This document shows positions 44,189 through 53,320 of a stretch of 64,000 bases of DNA, piece by piece. Positions within the stretch are counted from its first letter, which is position 1. Every line of letters begins with the position of its first letter. The notes below the pieces were generated by a model. It worked only from the letters and a program-made list of their open reading frames with translations, did no database searches and was not told where the DNA came from. The stretch spans positions 4,473,501-4,537,500 of the forward strand of contig NZ_CP034562.1 in the NCBI RefSeq assembly GCF_003970675.1, given 5' to 3'. The DNA is from Flammeovirga pectinis (GTDB lineage: Bacteria; Bacteroidota; Bacteroidia; Cytophagales; Flammeovirgaceae). The position numbers and the translations under genes were made by a program.

Positions 44189-47100
44189 ATGCAAAAAGGA
44201 ATAGCAGGTAAAATTGCAGAGGTCTTTATCAACTCTAAGTTGACGCCTCTTTTGATGTTCGTTTTTATTGGGTTGGGTATTTACGGAAGTGCTTTAACAC
44301 CAAGAGAAGAAGAACCACAAATTGATGTGCCGATTGCCGATTTATTTATTGGTTACCCTGGGGCAACGCCAGAAGAAGTAGAGGCAAGAATAGCCAAGCC
44401 AATAGAAAAAATGGCGGCAAATATTAAAGGGGTGGAATATGTTTACTCTACTTCTATGAATGAACAGGCAATGGTAATTGTTCAGTTTTTAGTAGGAGAG
44501 GATATTGAAAGAAGTATAGTGAAACTCTATGCAGAACTTGATAAACATAAAGCACAAATGCCCAAAGGGGTAATGCAACCTATTATTAAGGTAAGAGCAA
44601 TTGATGACGTTCCTGCATTGTCTTTAACATTCCATAGCGATAAATACGATGATTTTATGCTTAGACGTATCGGGGAAGAAGTGGGTACTGAAATAGCAAA
44701 AATTAATGATATAGCACAGGTAAAGGTGATTGGTGGGAGAAGCAGAGAAATGCGTGTGGAATTGGACAGAGATAAAATGAAATCTTTTAAGGTAGATCCA
44801 TTACTAATCGCTCAGCAAATTCAGGCAGCAAACCAACAAATGTCTTCTGGGACTTTTAATCTAGGAAACACCAACTTCTCGGTTAAATCAGGTGCTTTTT
44901 TTAAAAATATTGATGAGCTGAAACATCTAGTTATTGGTGCAAATAATGGTAATCTTATTTATCTAGATCAAGTAGCCAATATAATTGACGGGCCTGCTGA
45001 ACCTATTCAGTATGTACGTTATGGCAATGGGATTTCTAGTAATAAAAAACACAAAGGTGATGTGTCCGCAATCACATTATCAATTGCAAAAAGAAAGGGA
45101 GCCGATGCAATGAAATTAGCAGATTTGGTCCTTTCTAAGACAGAACATTTAAAAGAAACTCTAATTCCGAAAGAGGTAGAAGTTACAGTAACAAGAAATT
45201 ACGGAGAAAGTGCATCGCATAAAGTAAACGAACTTTTGATGCACCTAATTGGGTCTATAATAGCAGTAACAATTGTTGTAGCGCTCTCTATGGGTTGGAG
45301 AGGTGGCTTGGTTGTGTTTTTATCTGTGCCTGTAACATTTGCGCTTACGCTTTTCTCTTATTATTTATTAGGTTATACGTTAAATAGGATCACACTTTTT
45401 GCCCTTGTTTTTGTAACAGGTATAGTGGTAGATGACAGTATAATTATTGCAGAAAATATGCATCGTCATTTTAAAATGAGGAAACTCCCCTTTATGCAAG
45501 CAGCATTAGCTTCTATAAATGAAGTCGGAAACCCAACAATATTGGCAACATTTACGGTGATAGCATCAGTATTACCAATGATTGCCGTATCTGGAATGAT
45601 GGGTCCTTATATGAGTCCAATGCCTATTGGAGCTGCATTTGCCATGTTTTTCTCTTTAATTGTAGCATTGGTAATTACTCCATTTATAGCTTACAGATTA
45701 TTAAAAGGAGACAAGCATAACGAAGATGAAGTATTTAAGGTAGAAAATACCGCGATATATAAAGCATATAATAAAATGATGCGCCCACTTATTGAACGTC
45801 CTGTTTTAAGATGGACTTTTATTGTGAGCATCACAACTATGTTACTAGGTTCACTTTCTATGTTTTATTTTGATATGGTAGTAGTAAAAATGCTACCATT
45901 TGATAATAAAAATGAGTTTCAAGTGGTAGTAGATATGCCCGAAGGAACACCATTAGAAGAGACCTATCAGGTAACCAAAGAATTGGCAGCCTATATAAGA
46001 AAACAGCCAGAAGTAGTGGCGTATCAAATGTATGTAGGTACATCGTCGCCAAATACATTTAATGGTTTAGTAAGGCATTACGATTTAAGAAGAGGGCCAA
46101 ACGTTGCAGATATTCAGGTTAACCTTACAGATAAAGGAACACGTAGTTTGCAAAGTCATGATTTGGCCAAAGCAATGCGACCTGGTATTCAAAAATTGGC
46201 AACACAATTAGGAGCAAACATCAAAATTGTTGAAGTCCCTCCTGGACCTCCAGTACTGTCTACTTTAGTGGCAGAAATTTACGGACCAAATTTAAAAGGA
46301 CAGGAAAAAGTGGCAGAACATGTGTACAATGTCTTTGAAAACTCAAAAGATATTGTAGATGTAGATGCCTACACAGAAGCAGATCAGATTGAATATACTT
46401 TTGATGTAGACAAAGAAAAAGCAGCCTTGGCAGGTATATCTACTCAACAGATAGTACATAGTATGAATGTTGCTTTACGTGGGTACAACGTTAGTAAAAT
46501 AGAAGCTCCTCTTGATTATGGTGAAGTGCCTATAAAATTAGTTCTTAAAGAAACGAATAGAACATCGATAGAAGACCTTAAAAGTATCTCTTTAAAATCT
46601 ATGCAAGGGCACATGGTTGCTGTAGGAGATCTTGTAAAAGTACATCAATCAATTCGTCCTAAGAGTATTTATAGAAAGAACCAAAAAAGAGTAACGTATG
46701 TAGTAGCAGACGTTGCGGGTAAAATGGAATCGCCTATTTATGCCATGTTGGGTATAGATGGTGAGCTATCTTCTATCATTACACCAAATGGAAAAGCATT
46801 AACGCAAAATTTTACATCAGTACCTTTTCTAGAAGACGATTATGTATTGAAATGGGATGGTGAATGGCAAATTACATTCGAAGTCTTTAGAGATTTAGGA
46901 GCTGCATTTGCGGTAGTTTTAGTCATCATTTACATGCTAATTGTTGGGTGGTTTCAAGATTTTAAAACACCTATTGTAATGATGGTAGCTATACCACTTG
47001 CTATGGTGGGTATCTTAGTAGGCCACTGGATGTTAGGAGCTTTCTTTACGGCCACATCTATGATAGGTGCAATTGCATTGGCAGGAATTATGGTTAGAAA

Positions 47101-47371
47101 CTCGGTGTTACTGATTGATTTTATCAATATAAAATTAGAAGAAGGAGCACCCTTAAAAGAAGCTGTTATAGAAGCAGGAGCAGTAAGAACAATGCCTATT
47201 TTATTAACGGCAGGTACAGTGGTAATTGGTGCATTTGTTATCTTATTCGATCCAATTTTCCAGGGTTTGGCCATTTCATTAATGGGAGGTACAATAGCCT
47301 CTACAGGCTTAACTTTATTGATAGTTCCATTAGTCTTTTATATGACTGAAAAGAAGAAATATCAAAAGTAA
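44189..47371 (+). CDS. RND efflux transporter permease (AcrB-type)
   Basis: Inner-membrane proton-driven pump of 1060 residues with the two-fold 12-TM layout. The N-terminus has LTPREEEPQIDVPIADLF and YPGATPEEVEARIAKPIEKM. TM4 holds the proton-relay pair in VTGIVVDDSIIIAENMHRH. The second half has IYMLIVGWFQDFKTPIVMM, MVGILVGHWMLGAFFTATSM and LAGIMVRNSVLLIDFI. Large periplasmic loops match the porter domains. I see no heavy-metal-specific signature that decides between drug (HAE) and metal (HME) export. The gene starts 6 bp after the adaptor. Confidence 0.93.
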   Translation: MQKGIAGKIAEVFINSKLTPLLMFVFIGLGIYGSALTPREEEPQIDVPIADLFIGYPGATPEEVEARIAKPIEKMAANIKGVEYVYSTSMNEQAMVIVQFLVGEDIERSIVKLYAELDKHKAQMPKGVMQPIIKVRAIDDVPALSLTFHSDKYDDFMLRRIGEEVGTEIAKINDIAQVKVIGGRSREMRVELDRDKMKSFKVDPLLIAQQIQAANQQMSSGTFNLGNTNFSVKSGAFFKNIDELKHLVIGANNGNLIYLDQVANIIDGPAEPIQYVRYGNGISSNKKHKGDVSAITLSIAKRKGADAMKLADLVLSKTEHLKETLIPKEVEVTVTRNYGESASHKVNELLMHLIGSIIAVTIVVALSMGWRGGLVVFLSVPVTFALTLFSYYLLGYTLNRITLFALVFVTGIVVDDSIIIAENMHRHFKMRKLPFMQAALASINEVGNPTILATFTVIASVLPMIAVSGMMGPYMSPMPIGAAFAMFFSLIVALVITPFIAYRLLKGDKHNEDEVFKVENTAIYKAYNKMMRPLIERPVLRWTFIVSITTMLLGSLSMFYFDMVVVKMLPFDNKNEFQVVVDMPEGTPLEETYQVTKELAAYIRKQPEVVAYQMYVGTSSPNTFNGLVRHYDLRRGPNVADIQVNLTDKGTRSLQSHDLAKAMRPGIQKLATQLGANIKIVEVPPGPPVLSTLVAEIYGPNLKGQEKVAEHVYNVFENSKDIVDVDAYTEADQIEYTFDVDKEKAALAGISTQQIVHSMNVALRGYNVSKIEAPLDYGEVPIKLVLKETNRTSIEDLKSISLKSMQGHMVAVGDLVKVHQSIRPKSIYRKNQKRVTYVVADVAGKMESPIYAMLGIDGELSSIITPNGKALTQNFTSVPFLEDDYVLKWDGEWQITFEVFRDLGAAFAVVLVIIYMLIVGWFQDFKTPIVMMVAIPLAMVGILVGHWMLGAFFTATSMIGAIALAGIMVRNSVLLIDFINIKLEEGAPLKEAVIEAGAVRTMPILLTAGTVVIGAFVILFDPIFQGLAISLMGGTIASTGLTLLIVPLVFYMTEKKKYQK

Positions 47372-47469
47372 TTGATGCTATATTAATTTATAAACTAAGG
47401 TTGAAGAACGGAATTTCCTCTCTTCAATCTTAGTACATTTAAATCCTTATTCACTTAAAAATATTTGAT

Positions 47470-47775
47470 ATGAAACTGGTATTTATCTTCTCTATTGATG
47501 AGGGAAAGCAAACAGAATTATATGCCTTATTAAGTAAGGTAGGTGTATCTACCTTTAGTGAATCTAGCGTAAAAGGAATTTATACAGATGTAAATCCTGC
47601 AAGTTTATTCTTTAGTAATAAAAGCATTACTGCAACATCTAAGATGGATATTGTCGCTGCTTCAGACGAACAAGCAACAGAAATAATTTTAGCAATAAAC
47701 ACTTTGAATACAACTAAAGGTAAATTTCCTATTCATGCTTATACAGTAGATATAGAAAATATGACAAAGGCTTAG
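47470..47775 (+). CDS. Small protein co-encoded with RND pump, possible PII/DUF3240-like
   Basis: A 101-residue cytoplasmic protein: MKLVFIFSIDEGKQTELYAL, LSKVGVSTFSESSVKGIYTD, then ITATSKMDIVAASDEQATEI-ILAINTLNTTK and PIHAYTVDIENM. The beta-alpha-beta…beta-alpha-beta pattern with a hydrophobic first strand fits a ferredoxin-like/PII-like fold. DUF3240-type proteins of that shape are found beside RND pumps in other bacteria. The assignment is by pattern only. It lies 98 bp after the pump gene, on the same strand, before the operon's terminator. Confidence 0.7.
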   Translation: MKLVFIFSIDEGKQTELYALLSKVGVSTFSESSVKGIYTDVNPASLFFSNKSITATSKMDIVAASDEQATEIILAINTLNTTKGKFPIHAYTVDIENMTKA

Positions 47776-47793
47776 GAACAGTGGTATTTGAAT

Positions 47794-47836
47794 AAAGAAA
47801 GAGGGTGTTTCATATACTGCAACACCCTCTTTCTTT
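47794..47836. terminator. Strong bidirectional terminator
   Basis: Perfect 16-bp stem (47794-47809 with 47821-47836) between convergent genes, T-rich both ways. Confidence 0.92.
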
Positions 47837-47840
47837 AGCT

Positions 47841-49454
47841 TTATGGATTAACAAGTTTCATTACATTAGTGCCAAAAATAGCTTCACCATTTTTAGTTAT
47901 TAATAGAAATTCATGATCAGATATTGCTCTAATTTCAGGTCTAATATCACGAAGATAAATTGGGTTTTTGACTCCTGGTTGGGGTGTGTCGTAACCAATA
48001 ATGTCATCTTCATTAGGGTAATTAGCTGGCTTTGTTTTGGCAACTTTTCCATTACCAGTTCCAGTGATATAATCGTTTACATCTAGAACAAAGTCATATA
48101 CTACTCCGGTAAGCTCTATCGCATTATAAGTTCTACCATTAATGGTTGCAGGTGTTTTTCCTGATTCCCATTTATCGGTTAATTTATTGTATACTTTACC
48201 ATTACCATCAATAAGAATTGTTTTCTCTAATCCAACAATTTCAAATGGGGCAGGTTTATCAAATTTTGTTCTTTTAGCAAAATCATTACGTTCAACAACT
48301 ATACCACTACTATTTAATTTATTGAATGGTTTATGTTGATCTTTAATCATTCGAACTCCATTTACTATATGAGAATATTGATCTCGTCTCAGTGAATTAA
48401 AACTAACTATTTTATCTTCTTTACCTGTGTGTAAATTGACTTGATAACGAGTATTACCTTTTATAAGTAAAAGAACAATACCCAAATCATCTCTTTTTAA
48501 AGTTTTACTTTGTATTATGTTAACATAATCATAAAATTCCCAATCATCATAACCAACTATTTTATGATTAAGTGGTAACTCTTTTAATTTTTTTCCTATG
48601 TATAAAGGAAGTATCTTCTTAGCTAATTTGATTTCTTCCAATCTATCTTGCTCTTCTTTTAACTTTTTTTCGTCCTCAAGCTGCTTAATTTTATCTTCAA
48701 GTAATTTAACTTGATTAGTTAAGACGTCATATTTTTTCTTTTGTTCTGCAATCGCCTTTTTTAATGTTACAATTTCTTTTGAGAGAAGGGTATTATTGGA
48801 ATTTGATGAACTAAGTTTTGTGTCGGAATCAGTTAATTTACTTTCGGTTGCTTTTAATTTATTGATATTTGCTTCAACATCATCCGTTAATTTTTTTGTT
48901 TTACTTTGAAGTGCAGTAATAATATCATTAAGACCTTTTTCATCTAATTTTAATTGGCTATTATCTAACTGTAATTGTTTCAATAAATCTTCAACAGTTT
49001 TGACTTTACCATTTAGTGTAATGATTGTTTTATCATCAACTGTTTGTTGGTTTTTTAATTGTTGATTTTCAGCTTCAAGCTGTTTAATTTTATTATTTTG
49101 ATTACTTGAATTTTTTTGATTGTTTACCTGATCTGTTAACTTCTGATTGTCATTTTCAAGTTGTTTGATCTTATTATTCAAATCCTGAGTAACTTTTCCG
49201 GAAGGTTTTTGATGTTCCTTATTATCATTCTCAAGTTGTGAAGATTGATCAGATAATAATTCAACTCTTTTTTTAAGTTCAGCTTCTTTTTTTGATATAG
49301 CGTCTAGCTTCGCTTTTAAGTCTTTATTTTCTGCTAAAGCAGTTTTATCTTTAACTACAACTTCTTGAACTTCTGTTACAATCTCTTTATCTTTTTTACA
49401 GCTAACAAATACTGTAGAAAGACATATACCAATAAGAATAATTTTATTTTTCAT
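47841..49454 (-). CDS. Coiled-coil lipoprotein of unknown function, 537 aa
   Basis: Lipoprotein (LIGICLSTVFVSC, Cys19) with a very long coiled coil (about 35-285). Heptad-rich runs are KKEAELKKRVELLSDQSSQL, NNKIKQLEAENQQLKNQQ and VKLLEDKIKQLEDEKKLKEE. The C-terminal globular part (about 290-537) is beta-rich: KILPLYIGKKLKELPLNHKI, VGYDDWEFYDYVNIIQSK, GIVLLLIKGNTRYQVNLHTG, ELTGVVYDFVLDVNDY. It ends EAIFGTNVMKLVNP. No enzyme motif is seen. The design suggests a periplasm-spanning or surface spacer holding a terminal domain. It is monocistronic. Confidence 0.78.
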   Translation of the reverse strand: MKNKIILIGICLSTVFVSCKKDKEIVTEVQEVVVKDKTALAENKDLKAKLDAISKKEAELKKRVELLSDQSSQLENDNKEHQKPSGKVTQDLNNKIKQLENDNQKLTDQVNNQKNSSNQNNKIKQLEAENQQLKNQQTVDDKTIITLNGKVKTVEDLLKQLQLDNSQLKLDEKGLNDIITALQSKTKKLTDDVEANINKLKATESKLTDSDTKLSSSNSNNTLLSKEIVTLKKAIAEQKKKYDVLTNQVKLLEDKIKQLEDEKKLKEEQDRLEEIKLAKKILPLYIGKKLKELPLNHKIVGYDDWEFYDYVNIIQSKTLKRDDLGIVLLLIKGNTRYQVNLHTGKEDKIVSFNSLRRDQYSHIVNGVRMIKDQHKPFNKLNSSGIVVERNDFAKRTKFDKPAPFEIVGLEKTILIDGNGKVYNKLTDKWESGKTPATINGRTYNAIELTGVVYDFVLDVNDYITGTGNGKVAKTKPANYPNEDDIIGYDTPQPGVKNPIYLRDIRPEIRAISDHEFLLITKNGEAIFGTNVMKLVNP

Positions 49455-49608
49455 ACTTTTTTTAGTTTAATGAGTCATATTAGAGACATCTTTAGATCAC
49501 TAGTGAACAAAAAGATTGAGGTTTGTTTACAATAAGAAAAGGAAACGGTAGTAATTGATTTGTAGTAACATACCTTTTATCTCCCTCAAAGATTAATTAT
49601 ATTGATCT

Positions 49609-51129
49609 ATGAGTTCCTCAAAAAATAACTATTCTTCTACCCAAAAATGGACATTGTTAGCAACCATTTTAGCATCGTCTTTGGTGTTTATAGATGGCAC
49701 AGCTTTAAATGTTGCATTACCTGCATTGCAACGTGATTTAAATCTATCTGGAGCACAATTATTATGGGTAATAAATGGGTATGCTTTATTTCTTTCAGCA
49801 CTTTTACTTTTAGGGGGTTCTTTAGGAGATTTATACGGTAGAAATAAGATTTTCCTTATAGGGTTAATACTGTTTTCAGTATCTTCTTTCTTTTGTGGAA
49901 TAGCCCAATCATCGTATCATTTATTGATTGCAAGGTCGTTTCAAGGGGTTGGAGGAGCTTTACTTACACCGGGTAGTTTGTCAATTTTAAGTGCACATTT
50001 TGATAATTCTAATCGAGGGCAAGCCATTGGTTTATGGTCTACATTTAGTGCCTTAACTGGTGTATTAGGACCTATACTTGGTGGTTGGTTAGCAGGAATG
50101 GGGCTATGGAGAATAATTTTCTTTCTCAATATTCCACTTTCAATAATGGTTTTAATCATTATGCTAACAAAAGTACCAGAAACTAGCAATAAGAATGCAC
50201 AAAAGTTAGATGTTTGGGGTGCGTTATTTGTTGTATTAGGACTAACTGGATTAACATATGGTTTTATAGAATCAGCTAGTTTAGGTTTCTTTCATCCCAT
50301 TATAATAAGTTCAGTTTTTATTGGGTGTGCATCTTTGGTACTATTTATACTCGTTCAGAAAAGGAGCAGACACCCCATGATGCCACTAAGCCTATTTAAA
50401 TCATCTACATTTAGTGGTGGAAATTTACTGACGTTATTTGTTTACGCAGCTATGGGAGGCGTACTTTTCTTTGTGCCCTTAAACCTTATTGATATTCAAG
50501 GTTATAGCGAAGTAAATACGGGTCTTGCTATGTTACCTATTATTATTTGTATCGCATCAATTTCACCTTTAATGGGTAAATATGTAGATAAAAATGGATA
50601 CAGAAAACCGTTAATTGTAGGACCTATTATTATAAGTATCGGTTATTATTTATTTTCATTGTGTGGAATAACAAACGGAGCGGAGGAGTATTGGACTACT
50701 TTTTTTCTCCCTTTTTTAATACTAGGAATAGGTATGGGAATTACGGTTGCTCCGTTAACAACATCTGTAATGGGTTCTGTTTCGGAAGAAAATATTGGCG
50801 TAGGTTCTGGCGTAAATAATGTAATTGCAAGAGCAGCAAATGTTTTGGCTGTAGCACTTATGGGAGCATTAGCATTGTATCTTTTTACCGCTTATGTTAC
50901 AGATGGAATTAATGCATTAGAATTAGGACAGCATATAAAGCAAGAAGTGATTGTTGAGGCAGTAAATTTTACAGGAGCTAAAGTACCATCGGATGTAATT
51001 ATAGATCAAAAAGAGACGATAGCAATTTTGTATAAAAATGCATTTGTCGAGGCTTTTAATCAGATAGTATATATAGCAGTTGGACTTACTTTATTGTCTA
51101 GTGTTGTGAGTTATAGAATGATTAAATAG
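49609..51129 (+). CDS. MFS exporter, DHA2 (EmrB/QacA) family
   Basis: Fourteen-TM drug/proton antiporter-like protein, 506 residues. TM1 (LATILASSLVFIDGTALNVA) has the DHA2 motif D1 (residues LVFIDGTALNVALPALQRDL). Motif A-like LGGSLGDLYGRNKIFLIG and motif C-like FSALTGVLGPILGGWLAGMG follow. The C-terminal half has MGITVAPLTTSVMGSV and ends in a hydrophobic helix. It is alone on the plus strand and has no adaptor or regulator beside it. Substrate unknown. Confidence 0.92.
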   Translation: MSSSKNNYSSTQKWTLLATILASSLVFIDGTALNVALPALQRDLNLSGAQLLWVINGYALFLSALLLLGGSLGDLYGRNKIFLIGLILFSVSSFFCGIAQSSYHLLIARSFQGVGGALLTPGSLSILSAHFDNSNRGQAIGLWSTFSALTGVLGPILGGWLAGMGLWRIIFFLNIPLSIMVLIIMLTKVPETSNKNAQKLDVWGALFVVLGLTGLTYGFIESASLGFFHPIIISSVFIGCASLVLFILVQKRSRHPMMPLSLFKSSTFSGGNLLTLFVYAAMGGVLFFVPLNLIDIQGYSEVNTGLAMLPIIICIASISPLMGKYVDKNGYRKPLIVGPIIISIGYYLFSLCGITNGAEEYWTTFFLPFLILGIGMGITVAPLTTSVMGSVSEENIGVGSGVNNVIARAANVLAVALMGALALYLFTAYVTDGINALELGQHIKQEVIVEAVNFTGAKVPSDVIIDQKETIAILYKNAFVEAFNQIVYIAVGLTLLSSVVSYRMIK

Positions 51130-51176
51130 TCAGGCTGTTTGCTATATTTCTATCTTTTCAGTAACAATATACATAT

Positions 51177-52031
51177 TTAACTTTCCATTAAAAGACTCCC
51201 AATTTTATTTCTGTAAAAGTGATTTTTAACACTGGATAATGCTGCGGAGATTGAAAACCATTTGCTATCATCTTCCAATTTTTCACTATCAATCCATTGT
51301 AAACTTACAAATGCTTTTTCTAGATTCTTTTTCAAAACAATAGAATACTGAGATAAGTCTACGGTATACCACCCTTTAAATCCATCTTTTACTTCGAATA
51401 AAATATCTTGTTGGTTAATTAAATCAGATGGTTTGCCTTTTGCAGTGGCATAGAGGTTGAGGCGAAAACGAATGGTCTTAAATTCATTTCCAGAAATGTG
51501 GAAACTGAATGCTTTTACATTACAATCCTCCTTAATTGTAATAATTGTTCCTCTTTCTCTTCCTAGTCTATCTTCTATAACCGAATCACTAGCAGTATAA
51601 AACATACTATGCATTATAGGCAAAAATGTATGTATTTTACCAAGTTTTTTTAATCGAGGATTGTCATCTTTTTTACCCTTCTTCTGACGAGAATTGATAA
51701 CAACATCATTAAGTACTCTTGTGCTTGGAACTAATTTTAGAGTTATGTTTTCCTCTCGAAGTGTATCGATTAGTATGGACTGTTCTGTATACCCAATGCA
51801 AGAAATTATGCAAGTTGTATTATCTATTTGATATGATTTTGGAATTGCTATCAAAAACGAACCATCCAAATTAGAAACAGTACCAATACTAGATCCTTTA
51901 ATTCCAATATTCACATAAGAGACTGCTTTGCCATTTTCAGTATTAATTATTTTTCCTTTAATTATTTGTTGCGAGAATGATAAGAAAGAAAGACTTATAA
52001 GGAGAGAAAGTACGATTAATTTCTTGTTCAT
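51177..52031 (-). CDS. CarboxypepD_reg-like domain exported protein, 284 aa
   Basis: Exported protein (signal LSLLISLSFLSFSQ). It has an N-terminal CarboxypepD_reg-like beta-sandwich (about 21-105): QIIKGKIINTENGKAVSYVN, GIKGSSIGTVSNLDGSFLI. The C-terminal domain (about 140-284) is of unknown type, with CNVKAFSFHISGNEFKTIRF, RLNLYATAKGKPSDLINQQD and GWYTVDLSQYSIVLKKNLEK, like a jelly-roll. The barrel that usually follows in TonB-plug proteins is absent, and the frame is intact. It converges closely (47 bp) on the MFS gene with no clear hairpin between them. Confidence 0.8.
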   Translation of the reverse strand: MNKKLIVLSLLISLSFLSFSQQIIKGKIINTENGKAVSYVNIGIKGSSIGTVSNLDGSFLIAIPKSYQIDNTTCIISCIGYTEQSILIDTLREENITLKLVPSTRVLNDVVINSRQKKGKKDDNPRLKKLGKIHTFLPIMHSMFYTASDSVIEDRLGRERGTIITIKEDCNVKAFSFHISGNEFKTIRFRLNLYATAKGKPSDLINQQDILFEVKDGFKGWYTVDLSQYSIVLKKNLEKAFVSLQWIDSEKLEDDSKWFSISAALSSVKNHFYRNKIGSLLMES

Positions 52032-52226
52032 GCGGATGTATTATTCTGAATAGATAGATATGAAGAGTATTACACCTTAGACCTTACAAAAAGAAATTTG
52101 GTTGTAAATAGCTTCTTGAAAAAATTTAATGAATTGGGTGTAGATAAGTTAATAGATATAAATGTCTTTGGCTGCTCGTTAATGTAAGCTGTCTTTAGAG
52201 CATACAAAAACAAAAATATTCAAACT

Positions 52227-53240
52227 ATGAAAAAGATTATATTACTCTCAGTATTAGCATTTAATGTTTTCTCTTGTAAAGATAAAGAAGAGCCAAAACC
52301 TGCAGTTGAAGAAATAATTAAAAAAGAATTAGTTCAAACAAAAGTAGCTGATGATAAACTTCTTAAAGAAGACGCAGAAGTTAAAGCAGATAAAAATACG
52401 GTTGATGTAACATCTCCTGTTACACCAAAAAAACCTGGAAATACGGTTGTTAAAAACTCACCAGTAGTAACAACACAAAAAGGAAATGGAGTTAGTAATA
52501 CGGGGTCAACTAAAAGTGGTTCAACTACAATAGTTAAGGTTAATCCGACTAAACCTACACCTTCAACTACTAATACAAATGGTGCTGTTAGTTCAACAGG
52601 AATTTCAAATTTCACAAATACATCGAATTCAAGTAATTCGTCTTCAACTCCAAATCAGCCTAAAGTTGAAACAAAAATAATTAAGAGTTCTTCTAATAAA
52701 GAACTTACTGTAATTACTGATAAACATTTAGGTTCAGGTATTGCAGATATGTATTTTAATCTTGATACTAAAGTAAAAGCAGATCAAGTAAAAATGGATG
52801 CTAAGAATCAACAATATGCAGCTTTATCAGCTGAAAAATTAAAATATAACAAATTAGCTTCAGATTTTTTAAGTAAGAGTGAAGCGGCTGATAAAAAAGT
52901 AACCGAACTTTATAATCAAAGTAAAGCAAAATATAATGAGATTAATTCTTTAACGTGGGATGCAAGTAAGAATGCACCTGGTTTTGATTGGACTAATTTC
53001 CATCCCACTAAAACTCGTTTAGAAAAAGAAAAAGAAGATTTGGATAACCAAAGAATGCCATTTTTAGCACAAGCTAGAGAATTTGATAAAAAATATAGAC
53101 ACAATGAGTCTCTTGCAACTGACGCAAGTATAAAAATGTCAACACTTGGTATTGAACTTAACAACGAAGGTTTAAATCATCAAGCTGATATAGATAGATT
53201 AAATAAGATGATTAAAGCTTACGGAATTGTAGTGAAGTAA
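52227..53240 (+). CDS. Lipoprotein with Ser/Thr/Asn/Pro-rich linker and helical domain
   Basis: No family recognised. A lipobox (LLSVLAFNVFSC, Cys17) is followed by an acidic stretch and a long low-complexity linker (about 55-150). Examples are TSPVTPKKPGNTVVKN, STKSGSTTIVKVNPTKPTPS and NFTNTSNSSNSSSTPNQP. The C-terminal half (about 160-337) is strongly helical: KVKADQVKMDAKNQQYAALS, AEKLKYNKLASDFLSKSEAA, LEKEKEDLDNQRMPFLAQAR. It looks like a surface-tethered helical bundle on a flexible stalk. No partner genes. Confidence 0.72.
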   Translation: MKKIILLSVLAFNVFSCKDKEEPKPAVEEIIKKELVQTKVADDKLLKEDAEVKADKNTVDVTSPVTPKKPGNTVVKNSPVVTTQKGNGVSNTGSTKSGSTTIVKVNPTKPTPSTTNTNGAVSSTGISNFTNTSNSSNSSSTPNQPKVETKIIKSSSNKELTVITDKHLGSGIADMYFNLDTKVKADQVKMDAKNQQYAALSAEKLKYNKLASDFLSKSEAADKKVTELYNQSKAKYNEINSLTWDASKNAPGFDWTNFHPTKTRLEKEKEDLDNQRMPFLAQAREFDKKYRHNESLATDASIKMSTLGIELNNEGLNHQADIDRLNKMIKAYGIVVK

Positions 53241-53260
53241 TTCTTTATTCTATAAATATA

Positions 53261-53320
53261 AACGCCAAAACAGTTACGTTTTAAAGATTATTTATCTTTT
53301 TACGTAACTGTTTTGGCGTT
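53261..53320. terminator. 19-bp inverted repeat overlapping the AraC 3' end
   Basis: Perfect stem AACGCCAAAACAGTTACGT (53261-53279) with ACGTAACTGTTTTGGCGTT (53302-53320) and a 22-base T-rich loop. The right arm lies inside the last codons of the AraC gene; the left arm lies outside it. Confidence 0.75.

Noticed and set aside
47841-49454. Possible viral-like or tail-fibre gene because of the long coiled coil
   Set aside because: The lipobox and C-terminal globular domain fit a cell-envelope lipoprotein, and there are no phage genes nearby.
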